Positions 1-7,358 are shown, numbered from the stretch's first letter. The stretch: 13,601 nucleotides of DNA from Segatella salivae DSM 15606 (GCF_000185845.1 NZ_GL629647.1:632197-645797); one strand, 5' to 3'. Notes: generated from the sequence alone by a model not told the origin. A program made the numbers and translations.

Positions 1-8
1 TAATAATG

Positions 9-16
9 CAAATATA
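9..16 (-). promoter_or_regulatory. Possible -7 element of a gene left of the window
   Basis: Read leftward, this is TATATTTG, matching the Bacteroidetes -7 consensus TAnnTTTG. No convincing TTTG lies 19-21 bp upstream, so only half of a promoter is visible. It would drive a leftward gene outside the window. Between it and the dnaB stop (17-147) I see only AT-rich DNA and a weak hairpin at 53-69 (ATTCTTT, TAT, AAAGAAT), which might contribute to dnaB termination. Confidence 0.3.
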
Positions 17-147
17 CAAAATATATTGATTACGTTATTACATTTTGATAACATTCTTTTATAAAGAATCGAAAAGTTTTTATTTTATGTTTCTTATACA
101 TAGAAAATGGGAATAAAAAAGAACAATTAAGCAATATACGCCATAAA

Positions 148-1674
148 TTAGAAAGGCATAGGTTCCTTATTATTAATAGGAGGAGGAAAAGTCCCGTCTA
201 TATGAGTCATATCACCTTCATTCATCTTAGAACCAATAATTTCTCCATCACCACTTTTATTAGCTGTATATGATTCTTCAGGGTTACGGAAACTTGTAAA
301 TTCACCCTTAAATGTTAACAAGACATCACCTGTCGCACCTTTACGATGTTTCGCTATGATTACTTGTGCCATTCCATGTAAGTCGTTACCTTTTTCATCT
401 AAATAGATGTGATAGTACTCTGGGCGATGAACAAACAAGACCATATCGGCATCTTGCTCTATAGCTCCTGATTCACGAAGATCACTTAACTGTGGACGCT
501 TACCTTCAAGTCCCTCTCTATTCTCAACCGTACGATTCAACTGGGACAACGCAATAATAGGAATGTCAAGTTCTTTGGCTAATCCTTTCAATGAGCGAGA
601 TATCGTTGACACCTCTTCTTGACGGCTTCCAAATTTCATTCCATTAGCATTCATCAACTGAAGATAGTCAATCATGATAATCTTTACACCCTTTTCACGA
701 ACCAATCGACGTGCTTTCGTACGAAGTTCAAAGACCGAAAGACCTGGTGTATCATCCACATAAACAGGAGAACCCGTCAGTTTTGTTAGGTTTTTATCTA
801 ATCGATCCCACTCGTCAGGCGTTAACTGTCCATTAAGAATCTTACTACCTGCTATTTCACAAGTATTAGAAATCAAACGATTCACAAGCTGAACATTATT
901 CATTTCAAGAGAAAAGAATGCTATAGGAATATGATAATCAACCGCAATATTCTTCGCTAAGCTCAATGCAAAAGAGGTCTTTCCCATGGCAGGACGTCCT
1001 GCTATAATCACAAGGTCACTCTTTTGCCATCCACTTGTCATTTCATCAAGATCGGTATATCCTGTAGGAATACCCGTGAGTCCACCAGTATTGGCAGACG
1101 CTTTCTGAAGAATATCTAAGGCTTGTTGTATGACTGGATCAATCTGCGTATAATCTTGCTTCATGTTCTTCTGTGATATTTCAAACAAAGAACCTTCAGC
1201 TTCTTGCATCAACGCATCAACATCAACTGTATCGTCAAAGGCCTTCTCCTCCACCCTACTGGCAAATTGAATCAATTGCCGAGCCAAAAACTTCTGTGCA
1301 AGAATATGAGCATGATACTCAACATTAGCAGAAGATGCCACACGATCACTAATATCAAGTAAATAACCAGGCCCTCCTATATCATCAATTGTACCTTGTG
1401 ATTTCAATTCTTCGGTCACAGTCATGATATCAACAGGCCGTTCTGTCATATTAAGATTCTGAATTGCCTGATATATTTTCTGGTTTCTTGGCTCATAAAA
1501 TGTTTCAGGTCGAATAATTTCTGAAACCAAAGAAAAAGCATCTTTGTCTATCATCAACGCACCAATAACAGCTCTCTCAATATCTGTTGCTTGGGGTTGT
1601 AAATGTCCATAAGTATTATCTACTTTGACTGAAGACTTGCGACGTTTTGTTGTATTACTATTATTTTCTGCCAT
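148..1674 (-). CDS. dnaB: Replicative DNA helicase DnaB
   Basis: This is the hexameric 5'-3' helicase that unwinds DNA ahead of the replisome and is loaded at the origin. The 508-aa product has the usual two-domain DnaB layout: an N-terminal domain (about residues 27-130) and a RecA-like motor. Walker A is GRPAMGKTS (226-234), Walker B is in MIDYLQLM (334-341), and SQLNR (377-381) plus the basic IIAKHRKGATGD stretch (439-450) complete the ATPase signature. No intein interrupts it. The reading frame stays open upstream to an ATG at 1785, but the family-like start is the ATG at 1674, just downstream of a -7 element; the upstream extension would run through that promoter. It is divergent from ispE. 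Confidence 0.95.
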   Translation of the reverse strand: MAENNSNTTKRRKSSVKVDNTYGHLQPQATDIERAVIGALMIDKDAFSLVSEIIRPETFYEPRNQKIYQAIQNLNMTERPVDIMTVTEELKSQGTIDDIGGPGYLLDISDRVASSANVEYHAHILAQKFLARQLIQFASRVEEKAFDDTVDVDALMQEAEGSLFEISQKNMKQDYTQIDPVIQQALDILQKASANTGGLTGIPTGYTDLDEMTSGWQKSDLVIIAGRPAMGKTSFALSLAKNIAVDYHIPIAFFSLEMNNVQLVNRLISNTCEIAGSKILNGQLTPDEWDRLDKNLTKLTGSPVYVDDTPGLSVFELRTKARRLVREKGVKIIMIDYLQLMNANGMKFGSRQEEVSTISRSLKGLAKELDIPIIALSQLNRTVENREGLEGKRPQLSDLRESGAIEQDADMVLFVHRPEYYHIYLDEKGNDLHGMAQVIIAKHRKGATGDVLLTFKGEFTSFRNPEESYTANKSGDGEIIGSKMNEGDMTHIDGTFPPPINNKEPMPF

Positions 1675-1691
1675 GGGAGAATGATTTTCCG

Positions 1692-1699
1692 CAAAGGTA
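1692..1699 (-). promoter_or_regulatory. dnaB -7 promoter element
   Basis: Read leftward this is TACCTTTG, an exact match to TAnnTTTG, about 18 bp before the dnaB ATG, which implies a very short leader. A -33 TTTG is not evident at the expected distance, so strength cannot be judged. The element argues against the longer dnaB start at 1785. Confidence 0.5.
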
Positions 1700-1720
1700 A
1701 CCAATTTTTTGATTATAGAA

Positions 1721-1751
1721 GTTGATGGTCTATGGATTTTTTGTATTTTTG
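1721..1751 (+). promoter_or_regulatory. Promoter of ispE-Nudix
   Basis: GTTG (1721-1724, -33), a 19-bp spacer, then TATTTTTG (1744-1751, -7) fit the Bacteroidetes sigma-A consensus. Transcription would begin around 1758, about 18 nt before the ispE ATG. It shares a 101-bp divergent region with the dnaB promoter. Confidence 0.6.
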
Positions 1752-1775
1752 CAATACGAATTAAAGACAGAAACA

Positions 1776-2615
1776 ATGATAACATTTCCTTGTGCCAAGA
1801 TTAATCTTGGACTTAACATTGTTGAGAAACGAACTGACGGCTACCATAATTTGGAAACAGTTTTCTACCCCATTCCCCTTTATGATGCACTTGAAATCAA
1901 ACACATGGGAGAAGAATTTCCCTCTCTTGTTGATTGTGATTTAAAGGTAACAGGAAACATAGTGGATTGTAATGAGGCAGACAACCTTGTTATCAAAGCT
2001 TATAATTTGCTGGCTAAAGATTATAAACTTCCTCGTGTTCATGCTCACCTTTTTAAATATATACCTTCACAAGCAGGACTTGGAGGCGGATCAAGTGATG
2101 CTGCATACATGATAAGATTGATTGATGAACGATTCAGATTGAATATAGGTAAAGCTGAAATGGAAAGGTATGCAGCGAAGCTTGGAGCTGATTGTGCATT
2201 CTTTATCAGTAGCGAACCAGTATTTGCAACAGGAATTGGTAATGTATTTTCTCCTATTAAAGGCATCAAGGAGACACTAAAAGGATACTATATCACAATC
2301 ATAAAACCAGATGTTGCCATTTCAACAAAAGAAGCTTATGCCAACATAACACCTCACAAACCTAAAATATGTTGTCGTGATATCATTAAACAACCTATTG
2401 AAACATGGAGAGACCTATTGGTGAATGATTTTGAAGAATCTGTCTTTAAGCTTCATCCCGAAGTAGAGAATATAAAGAATAAGCTTTATGAGCAAGGGGC
2501 CATCTATGCTGCAATGAGTGGGAGTGGAAGCAGTTTATTTGCTATCTTCAAAGCAGAACCACAACATCTTGATAGTTATTTTACTGATTGTTTCACCTTT
2601 TCCGTACAACTCTAA
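1776..2615 (+). CDS. ispE: 4-diphosphocytidyl-2-C-methyl-D-erythritol kinase
   Basis: IspE phosphorylates CDP-methylerythritol with ATP in the non-mevalonate (MEP) route to isopentenyl diphosphate, in the cytoplasm. The 279-aa product is a full-length GHMP kinase. It has the N-terminal PCAKINLGL (5-13, with K8 corresponding to the catalytic Lys of the family), the glycine-rich GLGGGSSDAA ATP loop (101-110), the catalytic Asp in GADCAFF (D139), and the C-terminal SGSGSSLFAIF motif (248-258). An earlier in-frame ATG at 1722 would lie inside the promoter, so the start at 1776 (MITFPCAKIN) is preferred. Its TAA overlaps the ATG of the next gene, which suggests translational coupling. Confidence 0.95.
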   Translation: MITFPCAKINLGLNIVEKRTDGYHNLETVFYPIPLYDALEIKHMGEEFPSLVDCDLKVTGNIVDCNEADNLVIKAYNLLAKDYKLPRVHAHLFKYIPSQAGLGGGSSDAAYMIRLIDERFRLNIGKAEMERYAAKLGADCAFFISSEPVFATGIGNVFSPIKGIKETLKGYYITIIKPDVAISTKEAYANITPHKPKICCRDIIKQPIETWRDLLVNDFEESVFKLHPEVENIKNKLYEQGAIYAAMSGSGSSLFAIFKAEPQHLDSYFTDCFTFSVQL

Positions 2616-3127
2616 TGATGAAAGACAATGAAAAAGAAATGTTTCCACTCGTATTAGAGAATGGTAATATCATAGGAAGTATCAGCCGAAATGAGGCACA
2701 TGATGGCACAAAACGACTGCATCCAGTGGTTCATCTCCATGTGTTTAATAACAGAGGAGAGCTATATCTTCAGGAACGTCCAGCCTGGAAAGATATTCAA
2801 CCCAATAAATGGGACACAGCATGTGGTGGACATATAGATCTTGGAGAGAATGTAGAAGAAGCTCTAAAACGTGAAGTTAAAGAGGAATTAGGGATAACTG
2901 ATTATATCCCTGAACGCATTGGACAATATGTTTTTGAGAGCGATCGTGAGAAAGAACTTGTCTATGTACATAAAACAACATACAATGAACAAATCTTTCC
3001 CAATGCACAAGAACTTAATGGAGGACGCTTTTGGACGAAGGAAGAAATTGAAAGCAATCTAGGAAAAGACATATTCACTCCCAATTTTGAAAGCGAATAT
3101 AAACGTTTCTTCCATAAAGAAGAATAA
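2615..3127 (+). CDS. Nudix hydrolase (YfcD / IPP-isomerase-like group)
   Basis: A 170-aa Nudix hydrolase with a perfect Nudix box, G-x5-E-x7-REVKEE-x-GI, at residues 72-94, which binds Mg2+ and positions a diphosphate substrate. The stretches HPVVHLHVFNNRGELYLQER (36-55) and WDTACGGHIDLGE (66-78) place it with the YfcD-like and isopentenyl-diphosphate-isomerase-like Nudix proteins. It lacks the full Cys/His set I would expect of a true type I IDI, so the substrate is unknown. The start is the ATG at 2615, which forms TAATG with the ispE stop; a second ATG at 2618 is also possible. Co-translation with ispE makes a link to isoprenoid metabolism tempting, but this is inference from context only. 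Confidence 0.88.
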   Translation: MMKDNEKEMFPLVLENGNIIGSISRNEAHDGTKRLHPVVHLHVFNNRGELYLQERPAWKDIQPNKWDTACGGHIDLGENVEEALKREVKEELGITDYIPERIGQYVFESDREKELVYVHKTTYNEQIFPNAQELNGGRFWTKEEIESNLGKDIFTPNFESEYKRFFHKEE

Positions 3128-3142
3128 ACTTATAATAATAAA

Positions 3143-3176
3143 AAAAGAGATTACAATCTAAAATGCAATCTCTTTT
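3143..3176. terminator. Bidirectional terminator between Nudix gene and DUF4295
   Basis: An inverted repeat, AAAAGAGATT (3143-3152) and AATCTCTTTT (3167-3176), forms a 10-bp stem around a 14-nt loop. It has A-runs on the left and T-runs on the right, so it could stop transcription from both sides. It lies between two converging genes, which is where such an element is expected. Confidence 0.7.
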
Positions 3177-3196
3177 AATCTGTTATCTTAGAAAAA

Positions 3197-3355
3197 TTAT
3201 TTCTTAAAGAAATCTTTTACAGCCTCATTTGGAACCATCTGCTCATCAAAAACATAAGCACCAGTCTTAGGGCTCTTTACCATCTTAATTACTTTTGAGT
3301 AAGCGCGACCATCCGTTGAACCTTCATGGAGGGTAGCGACCGCTTTCTTTGCCAT
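3197..3355 (-). CDS. DUF4295 family protein, ribosomal operon
   Basis: A 52-aa lysine-rich protein starting MAKKAVATLHEG, with the core VIKMVKSPKTGAYVF (residues 22-36) and ending in DFFKK. I recognise this as DUF4295, a short Bacteroidetes-specific family. It is the third gene after rpmB and rpmG, 24 bp downstream of rpmG, in the same direction and with no promoter of its own visible. A ribosomal role is likely from position, size and charge. A new large-subunit protein, bL38, was reported from the Flavobacterium johnsoniae ribosome; this family may be it, but I am recalling that from memory and am not certain of the equivalence. Confidence 0.85.
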   Translation of the reverse strand: MAKKAVATLHEGSTDGRAYSKVIKMVKSPKTGAYVFDEQMVPNEAVKDFFKK

Positions 3356-3379
3356 ATCTTATATGTGTTAAAAGGGTTA

Positions 3380-3568
3380 TTACTTAATCTCCTTATGAAG
3401 AGTCATCTTCTTCAGGATTGGGTTATACTTCTTCAACTCAAGACGCTCAGGAGTATTCTTACGATTCTTTGTTGTTACGTAACGGCTTGTTCCTGGCAGT
3501 CCACTATTCTTCATTTCAGTACATTCGAGAACGACCTGCACTCTATTACCTTTAGCTTTCTTTGCCAT
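3380..3568 (-). CDS. rpmG: 50S ribosomal protein L33
   Basis: Large-subunit protein bL33, which binds 23S rRNA near the E site. The 62-aa product begins MAKKAKGNRVQVVLECTEMK and has the family core SRYVTTKNRKNTPERLELKK (residues 28-47). It has only one cysteine and so belongs to the zinc-free type. The start is the ATG at 3568, five bases after the rpmB stop, so the two are almost certainly co-transcribed. Confidence 0.95.
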   Translation of the reverse strand: MAKKAKGNRVQVVLECTEMKNSGLPGTSRYVTTKNRKNTPERLELKKYNPILKKMTLHKEIK

Positions 3569-3573
3569 GATAA

Positions 3574-3837
3574 TTATTCTCCTATAACTTTAATGTCTTT
3601 CCAGTCGCAGAAACCCTTAGAAACGGCCTGCTTCAAAGCTGCGTCAAGACCAACTTTATTAATGAGACGAAGACCAGCTGCGCTGACCTTGAGGCTAATC
3701 CAGCAACTCTCTTCTACATAGTAGAACTTCTTGCTGAAGAGGTTTACATCAAAGCTCCTCTTTGTACGATGCTTTGAGTGAGACACATTACAACCTATCT
3801 GTGCCTTCTTTCCTGTAATCTGACAAATCTTAGACAT
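3574..3837 (-). CDS. rpmB: 50S ribosomal protein L28
   Basis: Large-subunit protein bL28, 87 aa. It has the typical N-terminus MSKICQITGKKAQIGCNVSH followed by HRTKRSFDVNLFSKKF (residues 23-38) and a C-terminal LDAALKQA segment. The CxxC pairs of the zinc-binding form are absent. It is the first gene of the rpmB-rpmG-DUF4295 operon, with a clear promoter about 50 bp upstream. Confidence 0.95.
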   Translation of the reverse strand: MSKICQITGKKAQIGCNVSHSKHRTKRSFDVNLFSKKFYYVEESCWISLKVSAAGLRLINKVGLDAALKQAVSKGFCDWKDIKVIGE

Positions 3838-3889
3838 TGCTATCTTTAATTTTTGTTTTCGTTTTTTGATACTTATTCCAAACAGGGTG

Positions 3890-3920
3890 CAAAATTACAA
3901 ATATTTTTGAATTATACAAA
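3890..3920 (-). promoter_or_regulatory. Promoter of rpmB-rpmG-DUF4295
   Basis: Read leftward: TTTG (3917-3920, -33), a spacer of exactly 19 bp, then TAATTTTG (3890-3897, -7). This is the best match to the Bacteroidetes promoter consensus in the window. The leader is about 45 nt and I see no obvious ribosomal-protein autoregulatory structure in it. Confidence 0.75.
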
Positions 3921-3962
3921 ACATTTCTCCAAAGAATAAGAGGAATTAAGTATTTTTTTGCT

Positions 3963-4469
3963 TTAACCAACTGTTTTGCCGGTTTTTTCTTTCATATAGT
4001 CAAGAAACAAACGCAAAGATTGATTGGTGGCAATGGCTAAGTTTATATCACGACCAAAGTCTTTATCAAGTTTCATCGTGCGAACATCATCCTTATTTCC
4101 GCAAGCCAACCATATTGTTCCTACAGGAATATCCGGTGTACCACCAGTTGGGCCAGCAACACCTGTTGCTGCCAAAGCATAATCAACACGTAAAGTCTCA
4201 CATGCTCCTATAACCATTTGCTGTGCAACCTCTTCACACACAGCGGTCTTTTCCTCTAAGGTTTCATGACTAACGTGAAGTAAATTCTCCTTAACTTCAT
4301 TTGTATATGAAACGATTCCACCCTTAAAATATTCGCTTGCGCCAGGAACAGCTATGATAGCTTCTGCTATACGTCCGCCAGTACAACTCTCGGCTGTTCC
4401 TATTGTGAGACCATTGTCATATAAATATTGCTGTAGTTCTTTACTTAGTACTTTCGTTTCAAGTTCCAT
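3963..4469 (-). CDS. pncC: CinA C-terminal domain protein / nicotinamide-nucleotide amidohydrolase
   Basis: A stand-alone CinA C-terminal domain of 168 aa. The family converts nicotinamide mononucleotide to nicotinate mononucleotide in the pyridine nucleotide cycle. Signature segments are TAESCTGG (25-32, S28 being the likely nucleophile), VSYTNEVKENLLHV (53-66, with K60 the probable catalytic Lys) and GVAGPTGGTPDIPVGTIW (103-120). The N-terminal molybdopterin-binding-like domain of full CinA is absent. It begins 8 bp after the tsaD stop and is the last gene of the map-tsaD-pncC run. No clear terminator hairpin follows. Confidence 0.9.
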   Translation of the reverse strand: MELETKVLSKELQQYLYDNGLTIGTAESCTGGRIAEAIIAVPGASEYFKGGIVSYTNEVKENLLHVSHETLEEKTAVCEEVAQQMVIGACETLRVDYALAATGVAGPTGGTPDIPVGTIWLACGNKDDVRTMKLDKDFGRDINLAIATNQSLRLFLDYMKEKTGKTVG

Positions 4470-4477
4470 CTTATGTT

Positions 4478-5512
4478 TTATTTAAAAGTTACTTTTGAGA
4501 ATGCAGGAGCATCAATGCGACCAAAGTCATGGTCAGTAAACTTATATTGTCCCACAATAGCAATCATAGCTGCATTATCTGTAGTATAACTGAACTTTGG
4601 AATGTAAATAGTCCAACCATATTTCTCTGCATGTTCGCGAAAGGCATTACGCAAACCATTATTCGCCGAAACTCCACCGGCAACAGCAACATGCTTGATT
4701 CCTGTTTGCTTTACAGCCTTACGCAACTTATTCATCAAGATATCTACTATTGTATATTCAAGACTTGCAGCCAAATCATTCTTATGATGCTCTATAAAAT
4801 CAGGATCTTCCTTCACCCAATCGCGAAGATTATAAAGAAAAGATGTCTTTAACCCTGAGAAAGAATAATCACATCCTGCAATTTGTGGCTCAGCAAATTT
4901 AAATGCAAGAGGATTGCCTTGACGTGCCAATCGATCAATAATCGGACCACCAGGATAGCCGAGACCCATTACTTTCGAGCATTTATCAATGGCCTCACCT
5001 GCTGCATCATCAATCGTTTGTCCAAGCACTTGCATATCATTATAGGCATTAACCTTAACAATCTGCGAATTGCCTCCTGACACCAACAAACAAATGAAAG
5101 GGAAAGGAGGAGCACTTTTATCATCATCATTTTCTTTGATGAAATGAGCCATGACATGGCCTTGTAAATGATTCACATCTAACAATGGAATATTCAATGA
5201 CCGTGCTAAACCTTTTGCGAAATTAACACCAACGAGCAAAGAGCCCATCAAGCCCGGACCACGCGTATAAGCCACTGCACTCAACATTTCCTTTGTTATC
5301 CCGGCGCGCTTGATTGCTTGATTAACAACAGGCACCACATTCTGCTGATGTGCACGTGACGCGAGTTCTGGAACAACGCCACCATAAGCTTTATGTACAT
5401 CTTGAGAGGCTGTCACATTAGATAACAGCACTCCATTTCGCAATACTGCTGCAGATGTATCATCACACGAGCTCTCAATACCTAATATATAAATATCTCT
5501 TTCTTCTTCCAT
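4478..5512 (-). CDS. tsaD: tRNA N6-adenosine threonylcarbamoyltransferase TsaD
   Basis: TsaD transfers the threonylcarbamoyl group from threonylcarbamoyl-AMP to A37 of ANN-decoding tRNAs, working with TsaB, TsaC and TsaE. The 344-aa product is full length for the Kae1/TsaD (ASKHA) family. It begins YILGIESSCDDTS (8-20), has the metal-binding NHLQGHVMAH (114-123, H115 and H119), SGGNSQ (145-150), and a late YTTDNAAMIA motif near the C-terminus carrying a conserved Asp. An alternative ATG lies two codons upstream at 5518; I chose 5512 because it gives the more usual N-terminus. It lies 30 bp after map. Confidence 0.95.
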   Translation of the reverse strand: MEEERDIYILGIESSCDDTSAAVLRNGVLLSNVTASQDVHKAYGGVVPELASRAHQQNVVPVVNQAIKRAGITKEMLSAVAYTRGPGLMGSLLVGVNFAKGLARSLNIPLLDVNHLQGHVMAHFIKENDDDKSAPPFPFICLLVSGGNSQIVKVNAYNDMQVLGQTIDDAAGEAIDKCSKVMGLGYPGGPIIDRLARQGNPLAFKFAEPQIAGCDYSFSGLKTSFLYNLRDWVKEDPDFIEHHKNDLAASLEYTIVDILMNKLRKAVKQTGIKHVAVAGGVSANNGLRNAFREHAEKYGWTIYIPKFSYTTDNAAMIAIVGQYKFTDHDFGRIDAPAFSKVTFK

Positions 5513-5542
5513 AATCACGATTTACAATCTTGCATAAGTACA

Positions 5543-6406
5543 TTAGTAAGATAAGACTTCAACACCCGTTTCAGTCATCAAGAAAGTGTGTTCCCATTGC
5601 GCACTCGGCTTTTCATCCCCAGAAATGACCTCCCATCCATAAGGATCGTCTGCATCAATAAACACCTTCCATGTACCCATATTTATCATTGGTTCTATCG
5701 TAAACACCATTCCGGGCACCAATAACATTCCAGTTCCACGATGACCATAATGAACAACATCTGGCTCTTCATGCATGGCAAGCCCTACCCCATGTCCGCA
5801 AAGATCACGCACAACACCATAATGATATTTCTCTGCATGCTTTTGGATAGCATGACCAATATCTCCTACAAAGCAATAGGGTTTTGCTGCTTCTGCGCCA
5901 ATATCCAAACACTCTTTAGCAACCCTTACAAGCTGTTCTTTTTCAGGGGTAGTCTTCCCGCCGATGATAAACATTCGTGAGGCATCTCCAAAATAACCAT
6001 TCACGCTTAAGGTCATATCAACATTCACAATATCCCCTTCTTTGAGAATATCTTCTTCTTTTGGAATACCATGACAAACCACCTCATTTATACTCGTGCA
6101 TACACTCTTGGGGAAGCCCTCGTAACCTAAACAAGCAGGCACAGCATTGTTATCCTTACAATACTGCATACAAATATCATCAATTTTCTGAGTCGACATT
6201 CCTGGATGTATCGCTGCAGCTACAGCATCCAAACAACCAGTGTTTACTTTGCTGGCAATACGAATACCTTCAATTTGTTCCGGGGTCTTTATAAGATCGC
6301 GGGTAGGCACCTCTTTGCCTTTGTTCTCCCAATACATTACTTGTTTGTCGAGCTCTGTCAGAGGCTGACCTGGCAAGCAATGCCATCTTTTTTTCTTGAA
6401 ATTCAT
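5543..6406 (-). CDS. map: Methionine aminopeptidase, type I
   Basis: MetAP removes the initiator methionine from nascent proteins in the cytoplasm. The 287-aa product carries all five metal ligands of the pita-bread fold: D130 and D141 (VNVDMTLSVNGYFGD), H205 (CGHGVGLAMHEEPDV), E238 (FTIEPM) and E272 (QWEHTF). H112 (CHGIP) is the conserved substrate-binding His. About 40 residues precede the catalytic domain (KKKRWHCLPGQPLTELD, then LIKTPEQIEGIR), more than in E. coli MetAP. The frame is open upstream to 6556, but that extension crosses the promoter, so the start at 6406 (MNFKKKRWHC) is used. First gene of a map-tsaD-pncC operon. Confidence 0.93.
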   Translation of the reverse strand: MNFKKKRWHCLPGQPLTELDKQVMYWENKGKEVPTRDLIKTPEQIEGIRIASKVNTGCLDAVAAAIHPGMSTQKIDDICMQYCKDNNAVPACLGYEGFPKSVCTSINEVVCHGIPKEEDILKEGDIVNVDMTLSVNGYFGDASRMFIIGGKTTPEKEQLVRVAKECLDIGAEAAKPYCFVGDIGHAIQKHAEKYHYGVVRDLCGHGVGLAMHEEPDVVHYGHRGTGMLLVPGMVFTIEPMINMGTWKVFIDADDPYGWEVISGDEKPSAQWEHTFLMTETGVEVLSY

Positions 6407-6429
6407 ATTTAAACGCTTAAACTTGAATG

Positions 6430-6460
6430 CAAAAATACAATATATAATTGAAACCAACAA
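6430..6460 (-). promoter_or_regulatory. Promoter of map-tsaD-pncC
   Basis: Read leftward: TTG (6458-6460, -33), a 20-bp spacer, then TATTTTTG (6430-6437, -7), 24 bp before the map ATG. This supports the short map start and a leader of only about 17 nt. Confidence 0.6.
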
Positions 6461-6589
6461 TTTTTTCTTCATAATCTTATGCAACGACTTTACACACCCA
6501 TTATAAGCTGAAACACAGGGAACTCTATCTCTCTCTTCTATGTTAGAATCACACATTCTCGCGTGTAATTTCCTCTTTTTATTCTTTCT

Positions 6590-6876
6590 GAGTCACTCAG
6601 AAGCACATTTTTTCTTCATTTGGCCTTTTTGAGTCACTCAGAAGCGTAATTTTTCTCCATTTGGCCTTGCAGAGTCACTCAGAAGCGTGATTTTTCTTCA
6701 TTTAGCCTTTCTGAGTCGCTCAGAAGCGTGATTATTCTCCATTTGACCTCTCCGAGTCACTCAGAAGCACATTTTTTCTTCATTTGGCCTTTCCGAGTCG
6801 CTCAGAAGCGTATTTTTTCTTCATTTGACCTTTCTGAGTCGTTCAGAAGCTTGACACTACTCTTTTTGACTTCAAA
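6590..6876. repeat. Tandem array of seven 41-bp repeats, each with a 17-bp dyad
   Basis: Seven units start at 6590, 6631, 6672, 6713, 6754, 6795 and 6836, each exactly 41 bp. On the + strand each has a dyad modelled on TTCTGAGTCACTCAGAA (its first four bases fall at the end of the previous unit), then 16 bp containing a T-run, then TTTGGC or a TTTAGC/TTTGAC variant, then 2 bp. The right half CTCAGAAGC is the most conserved part (6 of 7 units; the last reads TTCAGAAGC). Copies differ by substitutions, but none has an insertion or deletion. The seventh is decayed after the dyad yet keeps TTTGAC at the right offset. A decayed unit is visible upstream from about 6547. The array lies between the divergent map and HU genes and does not look coding. 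It is not a CRISPR: the spacers are as alike as the dyads. Confidence 0.95.
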
Positions 6877-6973
6877 TTGTGTAATTCTATGAAAACAAAG
6901 CACTTCGGAGAGCATTTTAAGCCCGATTTCCGAAAAAAGTAGCCATAAATTTTCATATCAACTAAAAAACTCG

Positions 6974-6981
6974 TATATTTG
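6974..6981 (+). promoter_or_regulatory. -7 element of the HU gene promoter
   Basis: TATATTTG matches TAnnTTTG. The -33 position 19 bp upstream reads TTTC, a near match. Transcription would start around 6988, giving a leader of about 55 nt. Just upstream, TTCGGA (6904-6909) and TCCGAA (6929-6934) form an inverted repeat that might be an operator, though it could be chance. The rest of 6877-7043 shows nothing else I can name. Confidence 0.5.
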
Positions 6982-7043
6982 CAAACCCGTAAGGAAGAGA
7001 GGCAATTAAACAGAAAAGGAATACAAAATAATACAATACAAAT

Positions 7044-7322
7044 ATGACTAAAGCAGATATCATTAATGAAATTGCTATGACAACAGGCGTGCAGAAAAGA
7101 GATGTTGCTGTCGTTGTTGAAAGTTTTATGGAAACCATAAAGAATAGTTTACTTGAGAAAAAAGAGAATGTATACCTGCGTGGATTTGGTAGTTTCGTCA
7201 TTAAGCATCGTGCAGCAAAGACCGCACGCAATATCCTCAAGAACACAACAATGATGATTGAGGCACACGATTTACCAAGTTTCAAACCGTCAAAATCGTT
7301 TGTAGAACAAATGAAGAAATAA
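7044..7322 (+). CDS. HU family DNA-binding protein
   Basis: A 92-aa histone-like protein that should dimerise and bind or bend DNA in the nucleoid. The helical N-terminus is MTKADIINEIAMTTG and the turn into the beta sheet is YLRGFGSFVIKHR. The beta-arm is unusual: where classical HU has RNPxTG, this has ARNILKN, so the DNA-intercalating proline is missing. The C-terminal SFKPSKSF is retained. I recall this as a recognisable Bacteroidetes subfamily rather than a degraded copy. It is followed by the 29-aa gene and rng in the same direction, probably on one transcript. Confidence 0.92.
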   Translation: MTKADIINEIAMTTGVQKRDVAVVVESFMETIKNSLLEKKENVYLRGFGSFVIKHRAAKTARNILKNTTMMIEAHDLPSFKPSKSFVEQMKK

Positions 7323-7358
7323 CGATAATAAATAATAATATCTCAAAAATTAAAAATT

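Noticed and set aside
3326..3721. 131-aa open frame on the + strand
   Set aside because: It lies opposite rpmB, rpmG and DUF4295, which are clearly real, and has no family-like features.
6407..6556. 50-residue N-terminal extension of methionine aminopeptidase
   Set aside because: It overlaps the promoter at 6430-6460 and has no resemblance to the family.
6590..6876. CRISPR array
   Set aside because: Spacer segments are as similar between units as the dyads, the period is only 41 bp with a 24-bp interval, and there are no cas genes in the window.
6962..7285. 107-aa hydrophobic open frame on the - strand
   Set aside because: It is the complement of the HU gene and its promoter, and its hydrophobicity comes from reading Lys/Asn-rich codons backward.
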